Assembly: GCA_041392505.1 (NCBI GenBank)
Contig: JAWKLX010000017.1
Location: 97,131-161,130 of the forward strand
DNA length: 64,000 nt
Reading direction: 5' to 3'
DNA from: UBA6168 sp041392505
GTDB taxonomy: Bacteria; Bacteroidota; Bacteroidia; Chitinophagales; Saprospiraceae
Every line of letters begins with the position of its first letter. Position 1 is the stretch's first letter. The notes beneath the pieces are model-generated. The model was not told the DNA's origin. It made no database searches and worked only from the letters and a program-made list of their open reading frames with translations. Positions 26,615 through 35,034 of the stretch are shown here, in pieces. The position numbers and the translations under genes are program-made.

Positions 26615-29251
26615 ATGACAGCAAAAGAAATACGACGCACCTTCCTTGACTTTTTCCAATCCAAACAACATAAGATAGTGCCTTCGGCACCTATCGTCAA
26701 CAAGGACGACCCAACGCTCATGTTCACCAACGCGGGCATGAACCAGTTCAAAGATTTCTTTTTGGGAAATGCCGTGCCGGACAATCGCCGCATCGCAGAT
26801 ACGCAAAAATGCCTCCGCGTCTCCGGCAAACACAACGACTTGGAGGAAGTCGGACGAGATGGGACTCACCATACCATGTTCGAGATGCTTGGCAACTGGT
26901 CGGTCGGTGATTATTTCAAAAAAGAAGCTATCGAATGGTCGTGGGAGCTTTTGACCAAAGTCTACGGCCTACCTGCTGACCGTCTCTACGCCACCGTTTT
27001 TGAAGGCGATGCCTCGGAAAACCTCGAACCAGACGACGAAGCACGTGCTTTTTGGCGGACTTGGTTGCCAGATGGTCATATTCTGAATGGCAGTAAAAAG
27101 GATAATTTTTGGGAAATGGGCGACCAAGGTCCTTGTGGCCCCTGTTCCGAAATCCATATCGATATGCGTTCCGATGAGGAGCGGGCCAAATTGGACGGTG
27201 CCGCTCTGGTCAACAAAGACCACCCCATGGTCATCGAAATTTGGAACAACGTATTTATCCAGTTCAATCGCAAGGCTGATGGCTCTTTGGAAAATTTGCC
27301 AGAAAAACATGTGGACACTGGCATGGGCTTCGAGCGCTTGACGATGGTCATGCAGGGCAAGGTGTACAGCTACGACACCGATATTTTTACACCTATTATT
27401 AAAAAGGTGGAAGAAGTCAGTGGCATAAAATATACTGGTAAATACCCGGCAGATCCAGCTGCCCGGCCTCCAGCCGAAATGATGTCCGACATTGCCATGC
27501 GGGTAGTCGCTGACCACGTGCGGGCGGTGACGTTTACCATCGCCGATGGGCAGCTGCCAGGTAACAATGGAGCTGGCTATGTTATCCGACGCATTCTGCG
27601 CCGGGCTGTTCGCTATTATTATTCTTTTTTAAATATTAAGGAGCCTTTCTTGCATACCCTTGTGCCTTTGTTGGCTGAGATGTTTGCCGATGTTTTCCCA
27701 GAAGTAAAAGGTCAACAAGAGCAGTTATCAAAGATTATTCAAGGGGAAGAAAAGGCATTTTTAAATACCCTTGACACAGGCCTAAAGCGTTTTGCCGAAC
27801 TCAAAGTAACCGATGGCGTCATCGATGGTCAGGATGCGTTTGAGCTGTACGATACCTTTGGTTTCCCTATTGACCTTACCCGTTTGATGGCTGAGGAGCA
27901 TGGCTGGAAAGTTGATGAAGCTGGCTTTGAAAAATCCATGCAGGCCCAGAAAGACCGGGCCCGTGCCGCTGCTGCCAAGGAGACCAGCGATTGGCAGACA
28001 TTTGCCGAAGGCGAGGTAGAATTTGTTGGCTACGACGATTTAACCGTTGCCGATGCCAAGGTTTTGCGCTTTCGGACCGTTACCACTAAAAAGGCAAAAC
28101 GCTACGAAGTCGTTTTGAACAAAACCCCCTTCTATGCCGAAAGCGGTGGGCAACACGGCGATAAAGGCTGGATTGCCTTCGGCGATGAGCAGGTCAAAGT
28201 CATTGATACACAAAAGGAAAATGACCTCATAATCCACGTTTTGGAAAAACTGCCGAGCGATCTTTCCGGCAAGGTTGAAGCAAAAGTTGACCATACTAAA
28301 CGCCAAGCCACATCCAGTAATCACTCTGCAGTTCACTTGATGCATGCTGCCTTGCACAACATCCTTGGAAAAAATGCGCTGCAAAAAGGACAGGACGTGG
28401 ACGATAAGCGTTTGCGTTTCGATTTCTCTCATTTTCAGAAAGTTACGGACGAAGAATTGCGCGCTATCGAGCACATGGTGAATGAGAAAATCCGCCAAAA
28501 CATCCAATTGGAAGAGGTGCGCCACATGCCGATCGACGACGCCAAAAAGCTCGGAGCGATGATGCTTTTCGGGGAAAAATACGGCGAGACCGTCCGGGTG
28601 ATCACTTTTGATAAAAATTTCAGCCAAGAGCTTTGTGGCGGTACACACGTTCAGGCTACGGGTGAAATCGGTCTATTCAAAATACTCAGCGAATCGGGTG
28701 TCGCTGCTGGCATCCGCAGGATCGAGGCGGTGACGGCTGACCACGCTGAAGCCTATATGCTTGGTCAACTCAATCAATTGGAAGAGGTAAAAGCTGCCCT
28801 CAAAAATGTGCAAGACCCCGTGAAAGCGGTCGTCTCCTTGCAGGAAGAAAACAAGTCACTGAAAAAACAGGTTGAGCAATTATTGGCAGCGCAGGCCAGT
28901 GCCCTCAAAGGCCAACTCAAAGGCCAAGTCGAGCAGATCAACGGCATCAACTTCTTGGCTGCCAAATTGCCGTTGCAAGATGCCAACGCCATTAAAACCT
29001 TGGCCTACAACCTCGAAGCCGAACTCGGCAATGCCTGTCTCGTCTTCGCTGCCGACCTCGGCGACAAACCGCTCATCACCATCCGCATCAGCGAGTCGCT
29101 GACGGATAAACTGAATGCTGGTGCGATGGTCCGGGAATTAGCTAAAGAAATCCAAGGCGGCGGCGGTGGTCAAGCCTTTTTTGCTACGGCTGGCGGTAAG
29201 GATGTGAGTGGGTTGGATCGAGTGGTGGAGAAGGCGAAGGGGATGGTTTGA
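26615..29251 (+). CDS. alaS: Alanine--tRNA ligase
   Basis: An 878-residue class II synthetase charging tRNA-Ala. The N-terminal catalytic domain has TNAGMNQFKDFFLG and RVSGKHNDLEEVGRDGTHHT, with motif 3 around GMGFERL. The editing domain has the zinc ligands in SSNHSAVHLMHAALH and CGGTHVQATG. The C-terminal part has a coiled coil and a DHHA1-type Gly-rich end (EIQGGGGGQAFFATAGG). Length and domain order are normal. It is preceded by a long gap and followed by a short hairpin before the accessory island, so it marks the left border of that island. Confidence 0.98.
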   Translation: MTAKEIRRTFLDFFQSKQHKIVPSAPIVNKDDPTLMFTNAGMNQFKDFFLGNAVPDNRRIADTQKCLRVSGKHNDLEEVGRDGTHHTMFEMLGNWSVGDYFKKEAIEWSWELLTKVYGLPADRLYATVFEGDASENLEPDDEARAFWRTWLPDGHILNGSKKDNFWEMGDQGPCGPCSEIHIDMRSDEERAKLDGAALVNKDHPMVIEIWNNVFIQFNRKADGSLENLPEKHVDTGMGFERLTMVMQGKVYSYDTDIFTPIIKKVEEVSGIKYTGKYPADPAARPPAEMMSDIAMRVVADHVRAVTFTIADGQLPGNNGAGYVIRRILRRAVRYYYSFLNIKEPFLHTLVPLLAEMFADVFPEVKGQQEQLSKIIQGEEKAFLNTLDTGLKRFAELKVTDGVIDGQDAFELYDTFGFPIDLTRLMAEEHGWKVDEAGFEKSMQAQKDRARAAAAKETSDWQTFAEGEVEFVGYDDLTVADAKVLRFRTVTTKKAKRYEVVLNKTPFYAESGGQHGDKGWIAFGDEQVKVIDTQKENDLIIHVLEKLPSDLSGKVEAKVDHTKRQATSSNHSAVHLMHAALHNILGKNALQKGQDVDDKRLRFDFSHFQKVTDEELRAIEHMVNEKIRQNIQLEEVRHMPIDDAKKLGAMMLFGEKYGETVRVITFDKNFSQELCGGTHVQATGEIGLFKILSESGVAAGIRRIEAVTADHAEAYMLGQLNQLEEVKAALKNVQDPVKAVVSLQEENKSLKKQVEQLLAAQASALKGQLKGQVEQINGINFLAAKLPLQDANAIKTLAYNLEAELGNACLVFAADLGDKPLITIRISESLTDKLNAGAMVRELAKEIQGGGGGQAFFATAGGKDVSGLDRVVEKAKGMV

Positions 29252-29306
29252 TCTTACATTTCTTAATTCTTTCAGAATCACTAATTTTGGACTGCTTTAA
29301 TTGATT

Positions 29307-29339
29307 ATTGGTGTTAGTACTCGAAGTGCTAACACCAAT
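29307..29339 (+). terminator. Hairpin downstream of alaS
   Basis: ATTGGTGTTAGTACT and AGTGCTAACACCAAT form a 15-bp, nearly perfect stem 55 bp after the alaS stop. Only a short T-run follows, so termination is probable but weak. It also lies about 20 bp before the ATPase start. Confidence 0.65.
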
Positions 29340-29359
29340 TTCCCCATACCCACATTAAT

Positions 29360-30724
29360 ATGAAAATTTGTAGTATCCGCATAAAAGGCTTCCAGCAGTT
29401 TGATGATCTGTATTTGGATTTTACCAATCCAGAGACAGGTGAACCAGTGGATAAGATTTGTTTTATTGGGAGAAATGGGACTGGGAAATCGACTATATTA
29501 AGTATAATACTAAATATTCTATATCATCATATTATTAATGCGCCAAATAAATATAATAATATTTTGGCTAAATTTAAGTGCGGAGAAACATTTTTCTATT
29601 TATATGCGAATGAATGGCTTAACCAAAATTTCTTATTAAGTATAGATGTTGATAAATCCACAAATTGGTTTAATAAGATTTCATTTTTGACCTCTCAGGA
29701 AAATATTATTCATCAACTTCGGCCATATATTCTAAATGAAAGAGAAATAAATGAGTTTTGGAAAGATATGATTTTTAGTAGTGAGAATCATGATTTATTG
29801 GCATATGCCGCAGCTGAGAGTAGCACAAATCAATATTTACAAATAGATGACGTCCCTGAAACAAATGTTAATAATGCACTTCAATTATTCAAAAATTTCC
29901 CATATTATCATTTTGTTTCAAATGATCAAATAATCGCATTTTGGACTCAATTGATTTTCCTATTGAAAAAAAGAGAAAATGAAAGAGAGCAGTTTGAAAA
30001 TATGGTAGGAAATTTAAACAAAACCAAAAAACAATTAATCGAAGAATTCGACGATCAAAACCCAAAAATTTTAAAAAAGCTCGCTGATCTTTGGAACAAA
30101 ATCCTGGACAAAGCAGGCCTCGAATTTGACTATGAAAGTGCGAGCAACCCAATCCAATTAAACGATAATTTAAAAGCCTACATCAAGCTAAAAAGCACGG
30201 GAGAAAAAATAAATTACAACCAATTAAGCACAGGCATCCGCAACTTCATTTTTCGCATTGGCCATATTTATTCCTTGTATTTTAATCGGGAAATTAAAAA
30301 AGGTTTTTTATTAGTAGATGAGCCGGAGAACAGCCTATTCCCAGACTTTTTATACGAATTAATTGATATTTATCAGGAAATAACCACGGATAAAAATGGG
30401 GAAAGAAATACGCAGATGTTTTTTGCTACGCATAACCCAATTATCGCTGCACAGTTTGAGCCTTATGAACGGATATTATTGGAATGGGATGACAAAGGCC
30501 ATGTACAAGCGTTTAAAGGGAAAGCACCCGCAGGGGACGACCCAAATGATGTGTTGCGACAAGATTTTAGAATAGACCATTTAATGGGCAAAAAAGGTCA
30601 AGAAGTATGGCAAGAATATCTGGATTTAAAAAAACAATTGCGGCATACCAAAAATGGAAAAGATAAAGACGAATTAATTTCTAAAATAAGTAAAATAGGA
30701 CAATTATATAATTTTGAAGACTAA
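29360..30724 (+). CDS. ABC/AAA_21-type ATPase, Septu PtuA-like
   Basis: A 454-residue RecF/SMC-type ATPase: Walker A GRNGTGKST (37-45), a helical insertion, signature LSTGIRN (289-295), Walker B LLVDEPE (317-323) and an H-loop histidine in ATHNP (358). The C-terminus after 370 is charged and lacks a TOPRIM domain, which argues against an OLD-family nuclease. The stop overlaps the start of the next gene by one base (TAATG), so the two are translationally coupled. The pair ATPase plus HNH-like protein is the architecture of Septu (PtuA/PtuB) anti-phage systems and of the effectors of some retrons; no reverse transcriptase is present. Its AT content is higher than that of alaS, which fits accessory DNA. 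The defence role is inference. Confidence 0.7.
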   Translation: MKICSIRIKGFQQFDDLYLDFTNPETGEPVDKICFIGRNGTGKSTILSIILNILYHHIINAPNKYNNILAKFKCGETFFYLYANEWLNQNFLLSIDVDKSTNWFNKISFLTSQENIIHQLRPYILNEREINEFWKDMIFSSENHDLLAYAAAESSTNQYLQIDDVPETNVNNALQLFKNFPYYHFVSNDQIIAFWTQLIFLLKKRENEREQFENMVGNLNKTKKQLIEEFDDQNPKILKKLADLWNKILDKAGLEFDYESASNPIQLNDNLKAYIKLKSTGEKINYNQLSTGIRNFIFRIGHIYSLYFNREIKKGFLLVDEPENSLFPDFLYELIDIYQEITTDKNGERNTQMFFATHNPIIAAQFEPYERILLEWDDKGHVQAFKGKAPAGDDPNDVLRQDFRIDHLMGKKGQEVWQEYLDLKKQLRHTKNGKDKDELISKISKIGQLYNFED

Positions 30725-31326
30725 TGAAATTTCTCGGAAAAACCAACGCTTCCAAAATCTTGAAAGAAGGCCTAACCTATCAAGAAAATAAAGGAAAAAA
30801 TAATTTAAAGATTCGTGAAATGCTCGTGGAAGAGCAGAGTAATTTTTGTGCTTACACTGAAAAGTATATTCAAGAATTAGATTCTTGCGAGGTCGAACAT
30901 TTTGATTCCAGTAAAAAATATAAGGATGATTATTACAATTATTACGCAGTATTGAGAAAGCCTAATCAATATAAAAAAGACGAAGCGTATAAAAGCGCTT
31001 CTTTCTTTGATAATTTATTCTTTCATGATAATGAAGAATTTAATAGAAGGATTGTTTACGTAGACGGTGCGTATGAAGAAACGAATTTAGATGATGCAGA
31101 AGCGAGGGAATTAATTGACTTTTTGGGCTTCAATCATGAGTCACTTTATAAGCAAAGAAAAAGACATGTACGGCGGTTAAAAGAATTATTTGACGATGCC
31201 GGATATAATGAAGAAAATCGCCTGAATTATTTCAGGAAAAACAATGACGAACTTAGTTTTATCACGGCACTCGAAATAGAATTGCAAATTGATTTGAGTG
31301 AATTCTTTAGAAAAGAAGATCTTTAA
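30724..31326 (+). CDS. HNH-like nuclease, Septu PtuB-like
   Basis: A 200-residue protein coupled to the ATPase gene. Its HNH-like core reads FCAYTEKYI (Cys42), then CEVEHFDSSKKY (Cys55, His59), then YYNYYAVLRK (Asn72). This matches the CAYC...EHF...N pattern of PtuB and related HNH proteins, but the second cysteine of the first pair is Thr and the distal CxxC is not seen, so structural zinc may be lost. His59 and Asn72 keep the catalytic pattern. The C-terminal half is helical and charged, and may bind the ATPase. It would cut DNA once the ATPase senses infection, if the Septu analogy holds. It is convergent with the next gene, 3 bp away. Confidence 0.65.
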   Translation: MKFLGKTNASKILKEGLTYQENKGKNNLKIREMLVEEQSNFCAYTEKYIQELDSCEVEHFDSSKKYKDDYYNYYAVLRKPNQYKKDEAYKSASFFDNLFFHDNEEFNRRIVYVDGAYEETNLDDAEARELIDFLGFNHESLYKQRKRHVRRLKELFDDAGYNEENRLNYFRKNNDELSFITALEIELQIDLSEFFRKEDL

Positions 31327-31329
31327 ATC

Positions 31330-32589
31330 TTACACCTTCCGCATACGCTCCACCCATCCCTCAATCACCTTTTCATCAATTTCATCCGATAGGAAAAACG
31401 TCTCGTCCCGGGCCAGTGTATAAACGGCCGTCGTTACGCCTTTGGCGGAATAGTTCAAGATAAGGTCGGTGAGCACATTGTAGGCGCCACGAGTCTTGTT
31501 TCGGTCGAGGTCGTCGTAGCCGTCGGAGGCGAAAGCGGAGCAATCGATCACTTGGCCATCCGGGTTGATGTAGCTTTTGCCAGCGATGACCTGACAGCCT
31601 GCCGAGTAGTTGCTTTGGCCCTTGCCCGACCAGTGGATGTTGATGCTAAAATTGGTCGCATCGTCCAAGCCTTTTTGTATGTTTTCTTCGGTCAATGCAT
31701 TGGCATCAATCCGATCCCGAAATACCAAAACGCCATGCTGGGCAGGTTTCATCGCCCGGTAAACCCGTCGCCCGTCGCTGACTTTGTGCCAACCGAATTT
31801 GTATAAATGTTGGCCCTCCGTGAGGAACGCCTCGTCGAGGCGGCCTTGCTTTTTGATAAAATCAAAAGCCATGCTCTGGCTGGGGTCGGTCGAGCCCCAA
31901 AACTTGAAGACCATCCCATTGATTAGCAAAACAAACAGGTCGTCGTTTTCCCGTTTCAATTCCCGGACATCTTCGTTTCGGCGGATGCCGATCAAGTGGA
32001 TGGTGTCGGGGGAGGTATCCCAATCCCTGATTTTTTTGGTGTCGCTTTTTTTCGGGAAATTTTCCAAAAACTGCAAAATAGGGTGGGGGTGTACGAGGTA
32101 GTGGCTTTTAGCCTTTTCCAATAAGCCGATCCATTGGTTGAATTCTGCGGAACCGTTGGTCGGGGACGACTGCGCCCATTTGCACACAAAATCAGGCGTC
32201 CCTTCTTTTTTCTCCTTCCAATCCTCGATATGTCGGAACGTGTTTGGGCCAGCGATGCCATCAGGCGTCCCAATACTTGGGTCGTTATCCACTGTGCGGA
32301 CATATTCCTGAAAGAGCCGCACCGCAGCGTGGGTAACATAACCATAAATGCCATCCACCTCGGAGTGGGGCATAAATCCGGCAGCTTTCAAAAAACGTTG
32401 CAGGTCGCTGACCGGGGTGCCGGGCACTTCTTCCAAAGGTCGCCAACGTCCGTCGCCCTCGTCCCGAAAGGCGAGCTTTTCTTGGAGAGCCGCTGAAAGA
32501 ACGGCGTGGAATTTCATGAAAAAACTGGTCGTGTCTGCTGGTGCGAATCCTTGGTCTACTTTACCGAGGCGGAGAGTGGTTGTACTCAT
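31330..32589 (-). CDS. Peptidoglycan-binding protein with YkuD-like Cys motif
   Basis: A 419-residue protein without a signal peptide. Residues about 55-122 are a PG_binding_1 domain (LQRFLKAAGFMP, DGIYGYVTHAAVRLFQEY). The middle part, from about 190, is a mixed alpha/beta domain containing INIHW (His319) and NYSAGCQVI (Cys332). The His-x(n)-S-x-G-C spacing recalls the L,D-transpeptidase (YkuD) motif and a related family with SxGCQ. The absence of an export signal suggests delivery by lysis, a secretion apparatus or a contractile device, or a wrongly chosen start. It is the only leftward gene in the island. The family is not firmly recognised. Confidence 0.6.
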   Translation of the reverse strand: MSTTTLRLGKVDQGFAPADTTSFFMKFHAVLSAALQEKLAFRDEGDGRWRPLEEVPGTPVSDLQRFLKAAGFMPHSEVDGIYGYVTHAAVRLFQEYVRTVDNDPSIGTPDGIAGPNTFRHIEDWKEKKEGTPDFVCKWAQSSPTNGSAEFNQWIGLLEKAKSHYLVHPHPILQFLENFPKKSDTKKIRDWDTSPDTIHLIGIRRNEDVRELKRENDDLFVLLINGMVFKFWGSTDPSQSMAFDFIKKQGRLDEAFLTEGQHLYKFGWHKVSDGRRVYRAMKPAQHGVLVFRDRIDANALTEENIQKGLDDATNFSINIHWSGKGQSNYSAGCQVIAGKSYINPDGQVIDCSAFASDGYDDLDRNKTRGAYNVLTDLILNYSAKGVTTAVYTLARDETFFLSDEIDEKVIEGWVERMRKV

Positions 32590-32808
32590 TTGATTTCAGG
32601 TTTTTATTTTGCCAAATGTAGGGAAATATATCTTAAAGGGAATGAGGGAAGATCGTCAATGTTAGTTATAGGGTCTGCATAATGTGATTGAAAATCCATC
32701 ACGTATATATTAGGTAAAAATTCAAGTTGAAAAGAATCCTTTTAATAAAGCTACTTCGCTAACTTTGGCATTTCTCAACCATTTTAAATTTTTGAAAACA
32801 ATCTTACC

Positions 32809-34260
32809 ATGTTAGAATCCATTTTAAACAAAGCCTTGGGCGGCATATCAGACAAAGTCAAATCTGCTGTTTATGACAAATTGGCCGGTACGGATAAAGC
32901 CGAAATCCTCGAAATCAGAAATACCGATAACAAAACAGCCATCCTTTTTTTGCATGGCTTTGGAGGGGGGATGGGGGGGACTTGGGGAAATTTCCCTTCC
33001 CTGATCAAAAATGACGAAGCGCTAACTGGGTGGGATATTTACAGCATCGGTTACAACACCAGCCTGTTCCCGGATATCCAAGGGATTTGGTCCAGCAACC
33101 CAGACGTGACGGCATTGGGAGGATACCTGCGGACATTGCTCAATGACCGATTTGGAGTCAAATACCAGCAAATTTCAATCGTGGCACATAGCATGGGGGG
33201 GCTTGTTTTACAACGTGCCATTATTGATCTGCTCAAGTTGAAAGAGGATTCGTCTTTGTTGCATTCGGTGATTTTATATGGTACACCCAGTGGTGGTTTG
33301 AAAAATGCCCGACTTGGTAGAGGCATCCATAAACAGGTGACCGATATGGCCAATGACAGCGAGTTTATCAAACACCTGAGAGAAGAATGGAACGAACTGA
33401 TCGGCAGCAAACCCAAGTTTAAATTCCTGACCTGCGCTGGCGACCTCGACGATTTTGTGCCATCCCAGTCCTCCCTCGATCCTTTTGATGTTTCTTTTCA
33501 CAAACGGGTCAACGGCAACCATGTGGATATTGTGAAGCCAGCCGATGACAGCCACCTGTCATTTAAAGTGCTGCGAAAGGTATTGCTCGATGATGTAGAT
33601 TTTTACCAAGGCAAATGGGACAGTGCAGAAGTGGCGTTGGAACTGGGGGACTTCAAACGTGCCCGGGAAAAATTCGAGGCGAATAAGGATAGCCTTGGCC
33701 CACACCAAGTTGTCGAATATGCTTTTTCTCTTGAAGCAACTGGCGACCGGGAAGCTGCTATTAAATATTTGGAAGAACAGGCTGCCAAATCGAACGTGGA
33801 TACGGACATCCTTGGCACATTGGCAGGTCGCTGGAAACGGGTTTTTCTGCAAGACCTTAAACCAGAACATGCCGAAAAATCAATCGAACTGTACCAGCAA
33901 GCATACGATCGGGCATTGGAGAATGAGGACGATGAGCAGATTTATTACCACGCCATCAACCTCGCTTTTTTGTTTTTCAAAACCAAAAAATACAAAGACG
34001 CCAAGACCTTTGCCCAAACAGCGAAGGCACATGCCGAAAAATCTATGGTCAAGGATGTTTGGAAATACGCCACCATCGCTGAAGCCTGTTTGTACCTGGA
34101 AGATGAGGCAGGCGCATATTATAATTATCTGATTGCATTGGAGAAAGAGCCAGAAGTTAGGCAGCGGGAATCCATGTATATCCAATGGTTATCAGTTGTG
34201 CAGCAGAAAGGGTTGGAAGCATTGGAACGCCGGTTGCGGAGATTGTTTAGGCAGCTTTGA
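32809..34260 (+). CDS. Lipase-like alpha/beta hydrolase fused to TPR repeats
   Basis: A 483-residue fusion. Residues about 40-265 are an alpha/beta hydrolase of the PGAP1/DUF676 lipase type: AILFLHGFGGGMGGTW, the nucleophile elbow AHSMGG (Ser128), an Asp in CAGDLDD (about 212-215) and the likely catalytic His238 in VNGNHVDIVKP. Residues about 270-483 are TPR-like helices, including LAGRWKRVFLQDL and a run of about six hairpins. This resembles the TRAFs-binding TPR domain found in bacterial conflict proteins next to caspase, TIR or NTPase effectors. No signal peptide is seen. A cytoplasmic lipase with a TPR sensor domain would suit a membrane-damaging immune effector, but this is inference. 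Confidence 0.72.
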   Translation: MLESILNKALGGISDKVKSAVYDKLAGTDKAEILEIRNTDNKTAILFLHGFGGGMGGTWGNFPSLIKNDEALTGWDIYSIGYNTSLFPDIQGIWSSNPDVTALGGYLRTLLNDRFGVKYQQISIVAHSMGGLVLQRAIIDLLKLKEDSSLLHSVILYGTPSGGLKNARLGRGIHKQVTDMANDSEFIKHLREEWNELIGSKPKFKFLTCAGDLDDFVPSQSSLDPFDVSFHKRVNGNHVDIVKPADDSHLSFKVLRKVLLDDVDFYQGKWDSAEVALELGDFKRAREKFEANKDSLGPHQVVEYAFSLEATGDREAAIKYLEEQAAKSNVDTDILGTLAGRWKRVFLQDLKPEHAEKSIELYQQAYDRALENEDDEQIYYHAINLAFLFFKTKKYKDAKTFAQTAKAHAEKSMVKDVWKYATIAEACLYLEDEAGAYYNYLIALEKEPEVRQRESMYIQWLSVVQQKGLEALERRLRRLFRQL

Positions 34261-34291
34261 AGTGAATGAATTCTATATGAAAAAACGAAAA

Positions 34292-34405
34292 TAGAATGCG
34301 GGGCAGCATGAGCCAATCTTCTGGCAAATTCTTCGTGTGCCCCTCTAAAGATTTTAAGGGTGCACCCTTAAAATCCCCTTGGACCGAGCAGTCTGCTCCA
34401 TTAAT
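34292..34405. mobile_element. MITE-like element, shortened copy B
   Basis: It shares the GCGGGGCAGCATGAG box, GTGCCCCTCTAAAGATT, and GGACCGAGCAG with copies A and C. The central stem is cut to ATTTTAAGGGTG/CACCCTTAAAAT with no loop, as if the inner GC-rich part was deleted. The terminal repeats are not clear. It lies between the lipase-TPR and Imm26-like genes. Confidence 0.7.
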
Positions 34406-34472
34406 GCAAAGTGAATTTTCTGGCTCGCTAGAATAAATTGATTTTTACATTTTGGATTTAATTACTGTCGCT

Positions 34473-34925
34473 ATGAAATTAAAAAAAGGGGATGTTTTTA
34501 GGATAAAAACTAAAATTGGATATGGTTTCCTACAATATATTGAAACAGATGATTTAGGGATAGAATATGTAAGAGTCCTTGAATCGATTTCTGAAAATGG
34601 TATTCTATCTCAGCGGGAAGTAGAATGTTTAGAGAGGTGGTGTATTGGGTTTCCATTGAAAGCTGCTGAACGTCGAAAAATCGTTGAAAAAGTCGGAAAC
34701 TTTGACTTACCCCAATCATTTATCAATTATGAACATGTCAGAGCGGAGCACAATATTAGAGGCGAAAAAATTGGTTGGCACATCGTGAACAAAGCTTCGC
34801 TTAAAAGAGAATTAAAGCAAAATCTTGATGCACATGATAGGAAACTTTCACCTCATGGTATTATGAATGACACACTGAGCATAAGCATGTTAGAAGAAAA
34901 TTGGAGATTACAAGATTGGGTATAG
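34473..34925 (+). CDS. Imm26-like immunity-type protein
   Basis: A 150-residue protein starting at ATG 34473 (the in-frame TTG at 34452 is less likely). The N-terminal half reads KLKKGDVFRIKTKIGYGFLQYI, then EYVRVLE, matching the beta-rich start of Imm26-type immunity proteins (KxGDxFxIxxxxGxYGxGxV style). The C-terminal half is helical and has ERRKIVEKVG and HGIMNDTLSI. Such proteins usually neutralise a polymorphic toxin, but no toxin gene adjoins it here; the nearest unusual proteins are the hydrolase-TPR gene before it and the giant surface protein after it. Probably cytoplasmic. The family call is tentative. Confidence 0.5.
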   Translation: MKLKKGDVFRIKTKIGYGFLQYIETDDLGIEYVRVLESISENGILSQREVECLERWCIGFPLKAAERRKIVEKVGNFDLPQSFINYEHVRAEHNIRGEKIGWHIVNKASLKRELKQNLDAHDRKLSPHGIMNDTLSISMLEENWRLQDWV

Positions 34926-35034
34926 TACTTGAAAACTCTGCATCAATTGTACAGTCTGAAAGTTTTGAGAAGCGTAAATAAATCCAACAATATAAAAACT
35001 GCTAAGCCTAAAATACCTACCCTTTAAAGCCCCA

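Noticed and set aside
29360..31326. Retron or OLD-family (Gabija-like) system
   Set aside because: No reverse transcriptase or retron RNA is adjacent, and the ATPase has no TOPRIM domain, so the Septu-like layout fits better.
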